Shown: positions 51,101 to 59,752 of the stretch, one piece after another
Layout: each line of letters opens with the position of its first letter
Position numbering within the stretch: the first letter of the stretch is position 1
NCBI GenBank assembly: GCA_964019425.1
Contig: OZ025786.1
Span: forward strand, 434,001-498,000
From: Flectonema sp. DT1601
Lineage: Eukaryota > Euglenozoa > Diplonemea > Diplonemida > Diplonemidae
Reading direction: 5' to 3'
DNA length: 64,000 nucleotides
Translations under genes and position numbers: made by a program
Notes under the pieces: generated by a model
What the model was told of the DNA's origin: nothing
What the model saw: only the letters and a program-made list of their open reading frames with translations
The model's database searches: none

Positions 51101-54020
51101 ATTCAAAACAGCAAAATTCTACAAGGAATTTAAAGAGATATTGCCTATCAATGTCAGTATCCTTTCATACAAAAAGGGTATAACAACTCGAGTAGTAGTC
51201 AACAAAGATAACAATCACGAATGTCACATGTTGATCGGATGTACGGAAGGTGGATTTTTCTTTCCAATTACAGCAAGATACACGGAAAAGGAAATTCAAA
51301 GTCAGCTACTCGAAAAGAAGGATCCAGAAAAATCCGATATCGCTGACAACACGTCGAAAGACTTGAAAGTAGTACAAAAGGAGCAGAAGTCAGAAGAGTC
51401 TGGAAAAACTGAAGTACCAAACGATGATTATTGGTCCACCTTCATTGATAATAAATTCCCTATTACGATGCACACGCAACCAGCAGAAGGACTTCGTAGT
51501 GGGGAATGTGGCTGGGCAACTGTTAACTTCATAGCAGATCACCTCAAAACTGAAAGAATCAGAATATCGAAGATGTTTAAGATTCAATTCCGACTCGCAG
51601 AGCAAGAGCTTAAGTTAATTGGAGAGAACTTGATGTTCTCATTTAACCCAGATGGTTGGTTTCATCAGATAGTTATTTATGAAACAATAAGAATATATCT
51701 GGGACTAGAAGTAACACATGTGACAACCCATGAACAGCTGAAAACAATCACAGTAGGTCCAACAGAACAAGAAACTATTGTCATTCCATACATCATAGTG
51801 TCACGTAGAGCAGCCTACACACATTACATCGTCTTTATTGATATAAATTCTAAATACAAGGGATTTGATATAATCAATCCAACTCCAGATTGTAATGGGA
51901 TAGAAGATATCATGACGAAGTATCCGTTGAAGGAATACGAATACCACGTTGTAATGAAAACAACGAAAGATATTCCTCCAATAGACTTGTCTGCACTGGC
52001 AATAACAGAGTCACCAGCAAAGGATAATTCCACAACAAAAACTACAGAAGTGGAAATTAAAAAATTCACGGACGAGGAGGATGTAACAGATCTTGAGACA
52101 ATGATTTCGGCAATCGAAAAAGCGGACAAAATGAAGCCCAAATCGACACCGGGAAAAGTCAATAAGATAGAGATAAGGGCCGTATCACCACCAAAGATAT
52201 GCCAGGATAATATACCGACCCTGTACATATCGCCGATGGTGAAGATACCACCATTACCAGTACTACTATCACCAGTGTTACCAAGACCATCAATAATTCC
52301 AATGACAATACCAATAACGATACCGAAGATAATAAAAATGGAACCTTCGGTAATGCAAAAAATTATATCGCTACCATCAAATAGTTTTCAGAAGACGCTA
52401 GTCACTGTAAATAATGCACTTACGGTAGCCCCACCAGCAATCCCGACATTGATGCCAGCAACGATTTCAAAGGTATCACAATTGGCACCGCCGACTGTAC
52501 TTCAAAAGAAGACACAAGTCATTGCAAATGATGAACTCACACAGGTCCCGCCGATAATTCCAACAATGATACCAACACCAATTACAAATTTATCACAATC
52601 GACACCGTCAATTGTACTTCAAAAGAATACACAAGTCAGTGCGAGTGATGCACTTACACAGGCCCCGCCGATAATTCCAACGCTGATGCCAGCAAGGATT
52701 TCAAAAATATCACAATTAGCACCGCCGACTGTAATTCAGAAGAAGACACAAGTTATTGCAAATGAGACACCTACAATGGCCCCACCTGCAATCCCAACGT
52801 TGATGCCAGCAACGATCTCAAAGGTATCACAATTGGAACCTCCAACTGTACATCAAAGTGTGATTCAATCTATGAAAACGATACAATTACCGATTGTATC
52901 ACCATTGGATCTGGATCATAATGATGTGGATATGATCGATATGCCGTCACCAGCAACAGTACAACTGGATACGGACACTGACATGGTAATGGAAACTATG
53001 TCACCAGAGACGCAGGAATCACCGGAGCATAGATATGCTGGCGTAATGACTCCATCCAAAGACAGGATGGAGTCACCACCAATAACTCCGATTAAGATTA
53101 AGACTCCACTGAAAATAAAGACGCCTCTGAAGATCGAAACTCCGACTAAAATAATTCCACAAACCCAACAAGCATGTTGGGATGGAAAGAACCTCGAATT
53201 AATACGAAGTTTGTCAAAAGAAAGACAGTTGGAGAAAATAGTCACCACATACAGACTAAGATCAACTACACCACAAACAGTAGCCAGGAAGATGGAAACA
53301 CCACCTACTGTAAGCAGTAAAGCCACGAATTCCGGAACAACAATACCGATTACACCACAAAAGGTATCAAGAGTACTAACATACACAGATACAGAGAATA
53401 TCGGTAAAACTTGCAAATATTGCAATAAATCCTGGAAGTCATTTATTGACCATATCAATAAATGTGGAATATTCAGAGCATCAAAAGAATATCCAACATA
53501 TGTTGATGAAGATGATAACACTTCATTTACGGTCACTGAATACAAAACGGATCCTCGAAATAGTATTGTAACTGTTACAAAAGATGAGACAGAAACTCAT
53601 ATGTTATCTATCAAAAAGAATGGCAAGTTGGCAACACAAACGGTCGCTGATGAACCAGAGAGAAGCAGTAACAAGAGACTGAACTCACAGAGTCCAATGC
53701 GAATTGTGAGAATCAAAAAATACCTGAGCAACCGGAAAAGGCTTAAAAATGAGTGTACTGAACATAAGTTGGCACAGAAAATGAAACTTAAAGAAGTACA
53801 AAAACAGAAATTAGCAAAGGGAAAGGAAAAGAAGAAACTGAAATTGGTAAAAAGACTCAACTCGCAGAGTCCAATGAGACCGATGCTCAGAAGAAATACT
53901 CGAAAGAAAAGAAGCAAACAAGATGAACATGATTCTTCAGATGATATGAGTATTTCACAGAGATCTTCAACTCCAGATATCCCTGATGCTAAGGAACAAT
54001 TATCAGACTTTGATAATTAA
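48159..54020 (+). CDS. Penelope-like polyprotein: GIY-YIG nuclease, reverse transcriptase, Josephin-like protease domain
   Basis: One open frame of 1953 codons. Residues 22-110: GIY-YIG endonuclease (VIYALIDEKGSARYVGQT, catalytic-type Glu in NPAESFWIQHLNP). The frame begins after a stop at 48132 and has no ATG before this domain, so a non-AUG start or a spliced leader is implied. Residues 325-360 carry the Penelope hallmark HVITHSSKLNISNRL...LLSRGARYR next to CDPETCKCH. RT: LPYLYGNPKMHKDPPKFR (about 494), YDFSDMYTNLP (motif A, about 601), GIPMGSQCSPHIANLY (motif B), YIDD at 733-736. Residues about 1095-1250 look like a papain-fold protease: ECGWATVN (Cys1117), GWFHQIVIYETIRIYLGLEV, THYIVF (His1222), GFDIINP. 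Then four 38-residue Pro/Thr repeats (52419-52874), a CKYCNKSWKSFIDHINKC zinc finger and a basic tail. Permuted GIY-YIG is known from Chlamys/Naiad-type Penelope elements. Confidence 0.85.
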   Translation: MEVGRRHRRIREPVDLDSDETGVIYALIDEKGSARYVGQTSNTASHRERGHWYSRHSKGTTISKFIRKRGSPLFAATLEKVNICSSLMKTAFRTAANPAESFWIQHLNPQTNMFRMPNKAYVGKPLKTGSEVQNRRIPEKREPSIPKKWYHLEGDTLIVDTEPGKYVGIRKQIQSLIDLPKINEDAIAKWSINRTQRLLAWIIDHIQASHQEIDIISQIILALKDRLSDKKKDTETKRISKLGSTWLKIRFVHPLIEKLDLKRVFTCKQALLLAKDRAEILPTMKVSRYLTTKLEDVLCDRANDSSTDNAQEELCDPETCKCHVFIKKEYREEEKHVITHSSKLNISNRLKMLLSRGARYRLFEDPKTVTEEVMYAIDEYIMHYFPDEKYEPLCIFLKKAAKNQIGKLPQMDVIDEFKQVQKELKEIKKHLIFTRIDKTTHDLAVCCKKYYNTKLNEHIGNRIVYAEVPKDQINPTMKRIEDINKKHGFRNTENLPYLYGNPKMHKDPPKFRFIAGTSNKTLDVKYINSKVMPAPFTATTDMSKEMSGILKTFMEIVKKAEKVEYETTNIRKYFIIQNVDEVAQYIKSNYSTLQQMKVKTYDFSDMYTNLPHDKIKKVINELISKYMDGQIMVRDKRSGIGKDFYLDKSYDKDVQVAYEESKVKELLSTILSNAYIKNGELMLKQSHGIPMGSQCSPHIANLYCFGIEKQWVENVISQKGIGAAINNKIIFRYIDDFLIFSHNDPSPPPSEMYKMSYTDTSMGNNDVVFLGMRIRLEERPRGHPFVRLSIWDKENLFNFQPIKYTSSESNAPKSLGPGILKGAMYRAATNINNDFDLYLEIEKVLYRLRSRGYSKNSLFPQYKDFVLGTYWDFPKQRESLHHHFFEINRKYDNGRPVSKEKQTIQQHYKVNGRDDIYNMLLDKRIGYAKLRRNDNTLVTSFKIASQAIIKNKKECQQCKAIISDDTESLVNDINIKYHTGIFKTAKFYKEFKEILPINVSILSYKKGITTRVVVNKDNNHECHMLIGCTEGGFFFPITARYTEKEIQSQLLEKKDPEKSDIADNTSKDLKVVQKEQKSEESGKTEVPNDDYWSTFIDNKFPITMHTQPAEGLRSGECGWATVNFIADHLKTERIRISKMFKIQFRLAEQELKLIGENLMFSFNPDGWFHQIVIYETIRIYLGLEVTHVTTHEQLKTITVGPTEQETIVIPYIIVSRRAAYTHYIVFIDINSKYKGFDIINPTPDCNGIEDIMTKYPLKEYEYHVVMKTTKDIPPIDLSALAITESPAKDNSTTKTTEVEIKKFTDEEDVTDLETMISAIEKADKMKPKSTPGKVNKIEIRAVSPPKICQDNIPTLYISPMVKIPPLPVLLSPVLPRPSIIPMTIPITIPKIIKMEPSVMQKIISLPSNSFQKTLVTVNNALTVAPPAIPTLMPATISKVSQLAPPTVLQKKTQVIANDELTQVPPIIPTMIPTPITNLSQSTPSIVLQKNTQVSASDALTQAPPIIPTLMPARISKISQLAPPTVIQKKTQVIANETPTMAPPAIPTLMPATISKVSQLEPPTVHQSVIQSMKTIQLPIVSPLDLDHNDVDMIDMPSPATVQLDTDTDMVMETMSPETQESPEHRYAGVMTPSKDRMESPPITPIKIKTPLKIKTPLKIETPTKIIPQTQQACWDGKNLELIRSLSKERQLEKIVTTYRLRSTTPQTVARKMETPPTVSSKATNSGTTIPITPQKVSRVLTYTDTENIGKTCKYCNKSWKSFIDHINKCGIFRASKEYPTYVDEDDNTSFTVTEYKTDPRNSIVTVTKDETETHMLSIKKNGKLATQTVADEPERSSNKRLNSQSPMRIVRIKKYLSNRKRLKNECTEHKLAQKMKLKEVQKQKLAKGKEKKKLKLVKRLNSQSPMRPMLRRNTRKKRSKQDEHDSSDDMSISQRSSTPDIPDAKEQLSDFDN

Positions 54021-54030
54021 AAACACTTTC

Positions 54031-54300
54031 TACATTTATTGTAGAAAAGTGCTCCACTAGTAGTGAGCTACGAACTAGTAACAGCAAAAAATATGTTTTT
54101 TTTATTTATGAACATGAAACACAAAGTAACTACATTCCAGTCCTGCAAACTGGAATGACTCAGTCTCAACATTTGACTGACTTACTTCTACACCATACTG
54201 ATGAGAGAGAATAGAGGTAAGAGGTATATGGATTACTCTCGAAACCTATAGTTACTTTAATATGCTAAGTTGCGCATCACCCTTAGTCACTGTATTTAAA
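54031..54300 (+). ncRNA. Structured 3' region of the retroelement with hammerhead-like core
   Basis: Hairpin near 54026-54053 (CACTTTCTACA...TGTAGAAAAGTG); perfect hairpin ATTCCAG...CTGGAAT at 54133-54155; then CTGATGA (54198-54204), GAGAG (54205-54209) pairing with CTCTC (54236-54240), and GAAAC (54241-54245). This is the conserved CUGAUGAG...CGAAA layout of hammerhead ribozymes, which Penelope elements are known to carry. AAAGTAACTA (54123-54132) is also the exact complement of TAGTTACTTT (54249-54258). Stems I and III and the cleavage triplet could not be fitted convincingly by eye. Confidence 0.55.
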
Positions 54301-54540
54301 ACTAATGTTAAATTATCTTTATGTTTTTATGATACAACACAGTTGTAATTTTTACAAAATCGAACATACAACCCCCCCTCTGTTCTTCAATCTTCAAAGG
54401 AGCATTTCTGAATATGTTCAGAATGCTTATTATGTTTAGTTTTCTTTTTTGTTCAAAGTTTACGTTCGTTGCTTTCAAGTTAATTTGCCTACTAAGACTA
54501 CTTCACTTTTTAATAATCAGTTTTTTTTATAGAACTCTGC

Positions 54541-54981
54541 ATGACTTTAGTGAGGAGAAGAACACAACCTGATGACTTGACATTAATATTTGCATCTTTG
54601 AGTTCGAATAACGGAGGTCAAGTATTAATTCAATCACCACAACATGATAAAGAAACATTAAGGAGAGCAATATACGACACAGCTACTAGTGTCCCGACAT
54701 CTCCATTGGACTCTAATTCGGATTTAATAAGGGTGGGAGGTGCTATAAAGAAAGTGAATCCACCAAGACGAGTGGTTCCAGCTCCCCAACCACACATTAT
54801 GAAGGCTGAGTTTGTTAACATTTTTACTTCGTCGTTGGAGTATCAGGACAGGCCAGCACCTAGGCGACGTCCACCGACAGGAAAAAAAAGAAAAAAACAG
54901 ATTCCGATTCCGATAAAGCTACGAGTTACACATTATCACCCACTGCTACCACTGTTACAAGGGCTTATAAAAAAAGTTTGA
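54541..54981 (+). CDS. Small basic hypothetical protein
   Basis: Single exon, 146 aa, starting at the first ATG after a T-run. N-terminus MTLVRRRTQPDDLTLIFASL, middle GGAIKKVNPPRRVVPAPQPH, basic C-terminal half RPAPRRRPPTGKKRKKQIPI that could serve as a nuclear localisation signal. Not recognised. It begins 158 bp after the retroelement ends and its composition resembles host genes, not the element. A longer gene with an upstream exon interrupted by the insertion cannot be excluded. Confidence 0.5.
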   Translation: MTLVRRRTQPDDLTLIFASLSSNNGGQVLIQSPQHDKETLRRAIYDTATSVPTSPLDSNSDLIRVGGAIKKVNPPRRVVPAPQPHIMKAEFVNIFTSSLEYQDRPAPRRRPPTGKKRKKQIPIPIKLRVTHYHPLLPLLQGLIKKV

Positions 54982-55146
54982 TGTGAATTTTTTTTTGTTT
55001 TGAAAAGCGATTCATCGATAAAACAGCTACTGGAATTGCCATTCCAGTACTTGTATCCTGTCAGTTTTCGTATTCTTGATTGTTTTATTTTTCTCACACA
55101 CACAACTCATAACCTCCGTTACGTTACAACAGGCGCTAAGCTTACT

Positions 55147-55842
55147 ATGTCAGAGCACAGTGGTAGCGCCACGAAATATGATATTCGAACTACTGATGAG
55201 AGAATTAAGTACCAGGCGTGGATTAGAAAAACTGCTAAAAAAGAACAAATGAAAGCTCTACGATATGAGGAAGTAGAAGAAGTTGCTAACAATGTTGGCG
55301 CAAACATATCTGACGTATTAAATATGTTACAAAACGAATTGAACAACCAAGGAGTAACTTGTTCAGTACCAGTATGTAAGACACAGTGGGATCAAATGGT
55401 TAGTGGTGATTACAGTATTGCTGTCTGTCCATTCTGTAGATCAGCTTCGTTAGTCATAGCTGGTAAGACTGTTGTTTGTAGATGTGGGTTTTGTTTAAAC
55501 ATGTCGAATGATATTTCATCTTTATACTCTGTTACTAAAAGTATAGCTTCTTGTCAGTATTCACATTCTGCTGTTGGTTGTGTTAATCCTGGTGGAGGTA
55601 TCTTTTCATTTTCTGACGTTACAACCACCAGACCAGTTTCTTCTGTTCGATTACGTGAGACTCTGGCTTCTGTTCTTTCTCAATTTAACGATTCCGATGT
55701 CGATGTTGACCAACTCTGCGGTCTTTCTCAACAACATCAAAATGATACAATTCCTCAATTTTCGCAGTCTTCAGCTTGTCGTGATGACGTTTTTCTGATG
55801 TTCAATTGCACGGATTGTGGCTTCATGAGAGTTGTGTTGTAG
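55147..55842 (+). CDS. RPA-interacting protein-like zinc protein
   Basis: Single exon, 231 aa from ATG 55147. The C-terminal part fits the RPAIN family, which binds replication protein A and takes part in its nuclear import: IAVCPFCRSASLVIAGKTVV followed by CRCGFCLNMS (two Cys pairs), a middle spacer, and a final pair in FLMFNCTDCGFMRVVL matching the family end (LLxCxxCxxWAVIL). The N-terminus (IKYQAWIRKTAKKEQMKALR) is basic and helical as in RPAIN. The spacer with QFNDSDVDVDQL and Ser/Gln runs is longer than usual. The assignment rests on Cys pattern and ends, so it is moderate. Confidence 0.65.
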   Translation: MSEHSGSATKYDIRTTDERIKYQAWIRKTAKKEQMKALRYEEVEEVANNVGANISDVLNMLQNELNNQGVTCSVPVCKTQWDQMVSGDYSIAVCPFCRSASLVIAGKTVVCRCGFCLNMSNDISSLYSVTKSIASCQYSHSAVGCVNPGGGIFSFSDVTTTRPVSSVRLRETLASVLSQFNDSDVDVDQLCGLSQQHQNDTIPQFSQSSACRDDVFLMFNCTDCGFMRVVL

Positions 55843-56000
55843 GATATTAATATATCACTTTAGGATCACATTCTTGTGTTGTTTAACACGAGGAAGAGTC
55901 TCAATGTCGTTATCTCTCATTGATTTTTGATTTGGTAGTTTCTCTTTTGTTGTTTTGTTGATTATTTTAATTCATTATCAGAAATCTAAATTACCACAAA

Positions 56001-56432
56001 ATGGGAGGAAGTTCTTCGAAGGAAAAAGAAGTGGCGGAGATGGCTGCTACTCAGGAAAAATTAGTTTTAAAGAAGATGAGAACATCAAAAGGTAGAGAGG
56101 TATGCTAACTATCTAATATTTGACTGATAAGTTCATAACCATAATAGTACTCTCTAGTATTAATAATAGACTCCATTATTAATACTAACTCTTTCAATAC
56201 AATTCTCATATAACGTACAACTTACGTAAATTATTCACAGGAATGCTATCAGGCAAAAGATGACTATTTCACATGTCTTTCACACCCACCACCTGGAGTA
56301 CAAGGACAGCCATGCATGGAGGCGATGGAAAAAATGAATGAAAACTGTCCGAAGAGTTGGCAGAACTACTTTGCTGAAGGTATGAAGAAAGAACATATTG
56401 TGATGAGTCAAATTAAGAAACTCGAAACGTAA
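56001..56432 (+). CDS. COA6: Cytochrome c oxidase assembly factor 6
   Basis: Twin-Cys protein of the mitochondrial intermembrane space, needed for copper delivery to COX2. Exons 56001-56099 and 56241-56432, both ends in phase 0, give 96 aa. The core is ECYQAKDDYFTCLSH (CX9C) and CMEAMEKMNENCPKSWQNYF (CX10C), the COA6/COX6B arrangement, with the COA6-like CPxxWxxYF end. The N-terminus MGGSSSKEKEVAEMAATQEK could be myristoylated (Gly2). The intron (141 nt) is about twice the usual length here and contains a 12-bp perfect hairpin. Confidence 0.85.
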
Positions 56433-56749
56433 ATAGAAGTTACATGTAGTGCCGCTATTATACTTCATTGGATCGACATCTAACAGGGACTGTTAACCTA
56501 AAGGTCTCTTATGATTAACGCGTCAACACTCAGAATCTCAACAGAGAGTGAGCAGAGAGAATTATTACAATTCAAAAAAAAAAAAAAATTAAAAAATGGA
56601 AACCAACCTTTAAAACATAATTTCATCTCTAGGGCACTACGAACACAAATAGAATGCGGCGGTTTGAGTATTGGAATGCACATTAATTTTGAAACTGAAT
56701 GGTACTTTTTTTTTTTTGCTAACTAATTACTCGACAGAAATAACAAGAA
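56433..56749. other. Intergenic
   Basis: About 320 bp between COA6 and the oxidase gene, with an A-run at 56575-56588 and a T-run near 56706. No gene supported; a 71-codon frame from 56511 is low complexity. Confidence 0.4.
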
Positions 56750-58906
56750 ATGCCTCATAAAGCCTCTACCGTGAGCAAGAAGCCTTCAGCAAAGGGAAAT
56801 GCTAAGAAAAAACCTTTAACGAAGTCACAGGTGGCTCTCAACTCGCTTAAGAAGGGTGTTGCAACAACAACAAGAGATGTAGACCAATTGTCTTCGACTA
56901 TCAAAAATTCATCTGAGGTAGTACTAAATGACACAAACAACATTAAGAAAACTTTAGAAGAAAACATGAAATTGATGAGGGACCAGTTAACTGAATTCCG
57001 CAGAGAATTAGTAACCAGCGTTCCGTTGCCGTCATTCAAGAATGAGATCGGAACTCCAGGTGGTAATGTACTTTTCGATAAAATATTACACGACTTCTCA
57101 ATTATTGGTCCGACTGAGTCATTTACTGGATTCGTCTTCAACGATTTGGGTAATCACTTGCTGACACCTGATGTCCCAAGAGTTGAACCTTCTCCACACT
57201 GGACACCTCCTGCTGACCCTACATATGAATCAGTCAGACGTATGCACAACCGTAGATTTGATTTCCGTCCTTGGGTTATTGTCTGTCCAAAGTCAACGGA
57301 AGAGGTATCGTGGTGTGTAAAGTTAGCAAAGGTGCTCAACAGAAAGATTCGCATCCGTGCTGGAGCTCACGATCACGCTGGTGAGTCCAACGCAACTGAT
57401 GCACTTCTCATCGATTGCACTGCACTTCGTGAATCTACTTACAAGAAGATTGATGAGAAAGGAGGTGAGCTCACTATTGGAACCGGATGGAAGTTTATTG
57501 AATTGTTTAGAAAACTCGGTGAGCAACCAGATACAAAAGATATCCAACTAGCATTCCCTCACGGAACTTGTCAAAGTGTTGGTGTTGCTGGGTACTTACT
57601 AGGAGGAGGTTGGGGACCATACACTCGTCAACATGGAATGTGTTGTGAAAGTCTGGTAGCAGCAACGGTCGTTCTTGGAGACGGAACTATCGTAAAACTC
57701 AGAGACGGACCAACAGCAAATCCAGCAGACCAACAGCGTAACGACGACCTCCTCTTTGCCCTCCGTGGTGGTGGTGGTCCCAGCTACGGAGTTGTGACAT
57801 CGATGACTATAAAATGTTTCAGCATTGCTTCAACACATAATTACACATTCTCAGTTCATTGGAATGCACCTGACATCAAACCGACTGAACCACATGCGAA
57901 GACTTTGAATGTGGTGAAGCGTTGGCAAAACCTCCTCGTTGAGGACACTCCAGGGCTGACAGGTACCAACCTTCAGATTACGGCAAAGTATGTTGAGAAA
58001 CCAGACTTCAATGACCCAGCTCAGGGTAAGGATTCTGAATTAGAATGTCAGTTCTATGGATACCTTCAGTCTGTTACTCCTTATGATGATGACTCTTTCG
58101 CAGTACTTGTAAACTCTTGGTTTCCTGACGCACCACCATGTGATATTGAACTTCACAGAATAGACGGAATGGTAACTCAGTTATTCTCAACTCAGTTATT
58201 CTCAAACTGGGCTAGACAAGGACGGAACTGTAAGAGAGGTCATTTAGCCGATGCTAAAAGACGTTTAGCTGAATCACTGAAGAACATGGATAACAAATTT
58301 ACGATGCTAAAGAACCCTGCCACTGGTGGTGACGAATGGCCTATTCAAGTGGAATACCTTCTTGAAGAAGACCGTCCAGATCCGCACATGATCACCAGTA
58401 GAATGGCAAAGGAGCCAACAGGACTGACTGATGAACAGTTTGAGTTCTTTATTCACACTCTTCACAGTGAGTTACTCCCAACTCCTGAAGATCATGCAGC
58501 AGCTACAAAGGATCCAGTCATGGGAAGAAACCCAGTAGCTACTTATTGTAACTTTAATGGTATCGCTGGACCGTTTTATAGAAATCCTGCTAAATTGGAG
58601 GAAAGTAAGAAACGTTGTTCATTCCCTTACCAAAACAGTTGTTATGTGATTCAGTATCAGGCTTGGTGGGAGGCATCCGCCGTTGATAATCAACGTCTTC
58701 ACAACAGAGCAATGGACTGGATTCAGATTAACTCTCACAGGAAATGGGAATGTGGTGGTGTTGAGGGATCATTTATCTCGTTCAAAAATTCTGAAATTCC
58801 AGAGGAAGATTACTTCCAAGGAAACTACAACAGACTAATTGACATTAAGAAGAAGTGGTCAAAGGATCCAACCAACATCCTCAGATCCCGCAGGTCTATT
58901 ATTTAG
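56750..58906 (+). CDS. FAD-linked oxidase (PCMH, berberine-bridge-like)
   Basis: Single exon, 718 aa. A basic head (MPHKASTVSKKPSAKGNAKK) and a short coiled coil (about 30-90) precede the FAD-binding PCMH domain at about 165-370: PWVIVCPKSTEEVSWCVKLA, IRIRAGAHDHAGESN (His for 8-alpha FAD linkage), CQSVGVAGYLLGGGWGPYTR (Cys where bicovalent enzymes attach FAD) and GDGTIVKL...FALRGGGGPSYGVV. The C-terminus ends YFQGNYNRLIDIKKKWSKDP TNI in berberine-bridge style, split here by a space. No secretion signal is present, unlike most plant and fungal relatives, so a cytosolic or organelle role is likely. Substrate unknown. High G/C codons suggest strong expression. Confidence 0.88.
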   Translation: MPHKASTVSKKPSAKGNAKKKPLTKSQVALNSLKKGVATTTRDVDQLSSTIKNSSEVVLNDTNNIKKTLEENMKLMRDQLTEFRRELVTSVPLPSFKNEIGTPGGNVLFDKILHDFSIIGPTESFTGFVFNDLGNHLLTPDVPRVEPSPHWTPPADPTYESVRRMHNRRFDFRPWVIVCPKSTEEVSWCVKLAKVLNRKIRIRAGAHDHAGESNATDALLIDCTALRESTYKKIDEKGGELTIGTGWKFIELFRKLGEQPDTKDIQLAFPHGTCQSVGVAGYLLGGGWGPYTRQHGMCCESLVAATVVLGDGTIVKLRDGPTANPADQQRNDDLLFALRGGGGPSYGVVTSMTIKCFSIASTHNYTFSVHWNAPDIKPTEPHAKTLNVVKRWQNLLVEDTPGLTGTNLQITAKYVEKPDFNDPAQGKDSELECQFYGYLQSVTPYDDDSFAVLVNSWFPDAPPCDIELHRIDGMVTQLFSTQLFSNWARQGRNCKRGHLADAKRRLAESLKNMDNKFTMLKNPATGGDEWPIQVEYLLEEDRPDPHMITSRMAKEPTGLTDEQFEFFIHTLHSELLPTPEDHAAATKDPVMGRNPVATYCNFNGIAGPFYRNPAKLEESKKRCSFPYQNSCYVIQYQAWWEASAVDNQRLHNRAMDWIQINSHRKWECGGVEGSFISFKNSEIPEEDYFQGNYNRLIDIKKKWSKDPTNILRSRRSII

Positions 58907-59752
58907 GTTTTCCCCCCTTCTATTTTATTGCAATAAAATGGTTTATTGCATTGAAATCCCCTCCTATCTCTTGTAGATTGCATAGTGGTAAAATTATGCT
59001 TTCCTTTCCTTCCATAAGTGATAGGTTTCTAACCCAGTACAAGTCAATTGTCTCGGATTAACCCCTTTCATCAAAAAAAAAAAAAAAAAAAAAAAAAAGA
59101 AAGAACGAACGAACGAAAAAAAAAAAATTAACAACCTAACGAAACCTTTCCCCATACCTGATGATCTTATTGTGTATCACAGAATCACGTCTTTCCCCCG
59201 TGAATTCCCTGTTTTTACTTTTCAAAAAAAGGAGGAGTTGAATTGTTGTTTATGTTCAGTAAAAAAAAAATAAGAATTATAAATTTTTTCCTTCATTTTT
59301 TTTTTTTCCTGTATTAAATACAGGTCAGTAAAAAAAAAAGAATGTTTACAACTACTTAACAGTCCTTATCTTTTCCTCTCTTTTTATTTTCCTTTTTTTG
59401 CACCCTCCTGAGTGACTCTGCAGCAAAAAAGTAAGATAAAACAAAACAAAAACAAAAAAAAACCATAAAATCGAAAGAGAGCATTCGGTAACACTAATTT
59501 TTTTTGTTAAGCTGAGCTCTCTGCAGAATAGAAAGAAAAGAAAAAAAAAAAAAAAAAAAATTGTTCACAAAAAAAGATATGCTTCAGCTGTAACAACAGC
59601 TAGACAATATCGACACAACCATACTATGAGAAATAACAGTGTGACAATAAACCGTTCGACTACCGAAAACAGAACTCATTCTGTCTTCCTTCAATATTGA
59701 TAACAGTGAATGTTATTATTATTTACTTCAAACACAACAGTTATCTTTAGAC
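58907..59752. other. 850-bp intergenic region
   Basis: A-runs at 59071-59098 and 59538-59561 and several A/T tracts; an ACGA tetranucleotide at 59103-59116. A TTGCAATAAAATGG near 58927 may carry the poly(A) signal of the oxidase. No gene seen. Confidence 0.45.

Larger units (their letters stand above)
48061..54382 (+). mobile_element. Penelope-like retroelement with N-terminal GIY-YIG
   Basis: About 6.3 kb. Two tandem copies of a 43-bp unit (48061-48103, 48104-48146; one mismatch) precede the long open frame, and each ends ACCCCCCCCTCTG. The 3' end at 54382 closes with the similar ACCCCCCCTCTG and is followed by TTCTT, the bases that also begin the 5' units. This resembles the partial terminal repeats of Penelope elements. 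The 3' untranslated part (54021-54382) holds several hairpins and a hammerhead-like core. A 5'-truncated relic lies at 36336-36549. The single long frame looks whole, which suggests recent activity. Confidence 0.85.

Noticed and set aside
52916-53545. 209-aa minus-strand frame in the retroelement
   Set aside because: Val/Ser/Phe-rich antisense shadow of the Pro/Thr-rich coding region.
54249-54300. A complete type I or type III hammerhead fold
   Set aside because: I tried pairing the flanks of CTGATGA with sequence after GAAAC and with upstream sequence; neither gave a proper cleavage triplet with stems I and III, so only the core is claimed.
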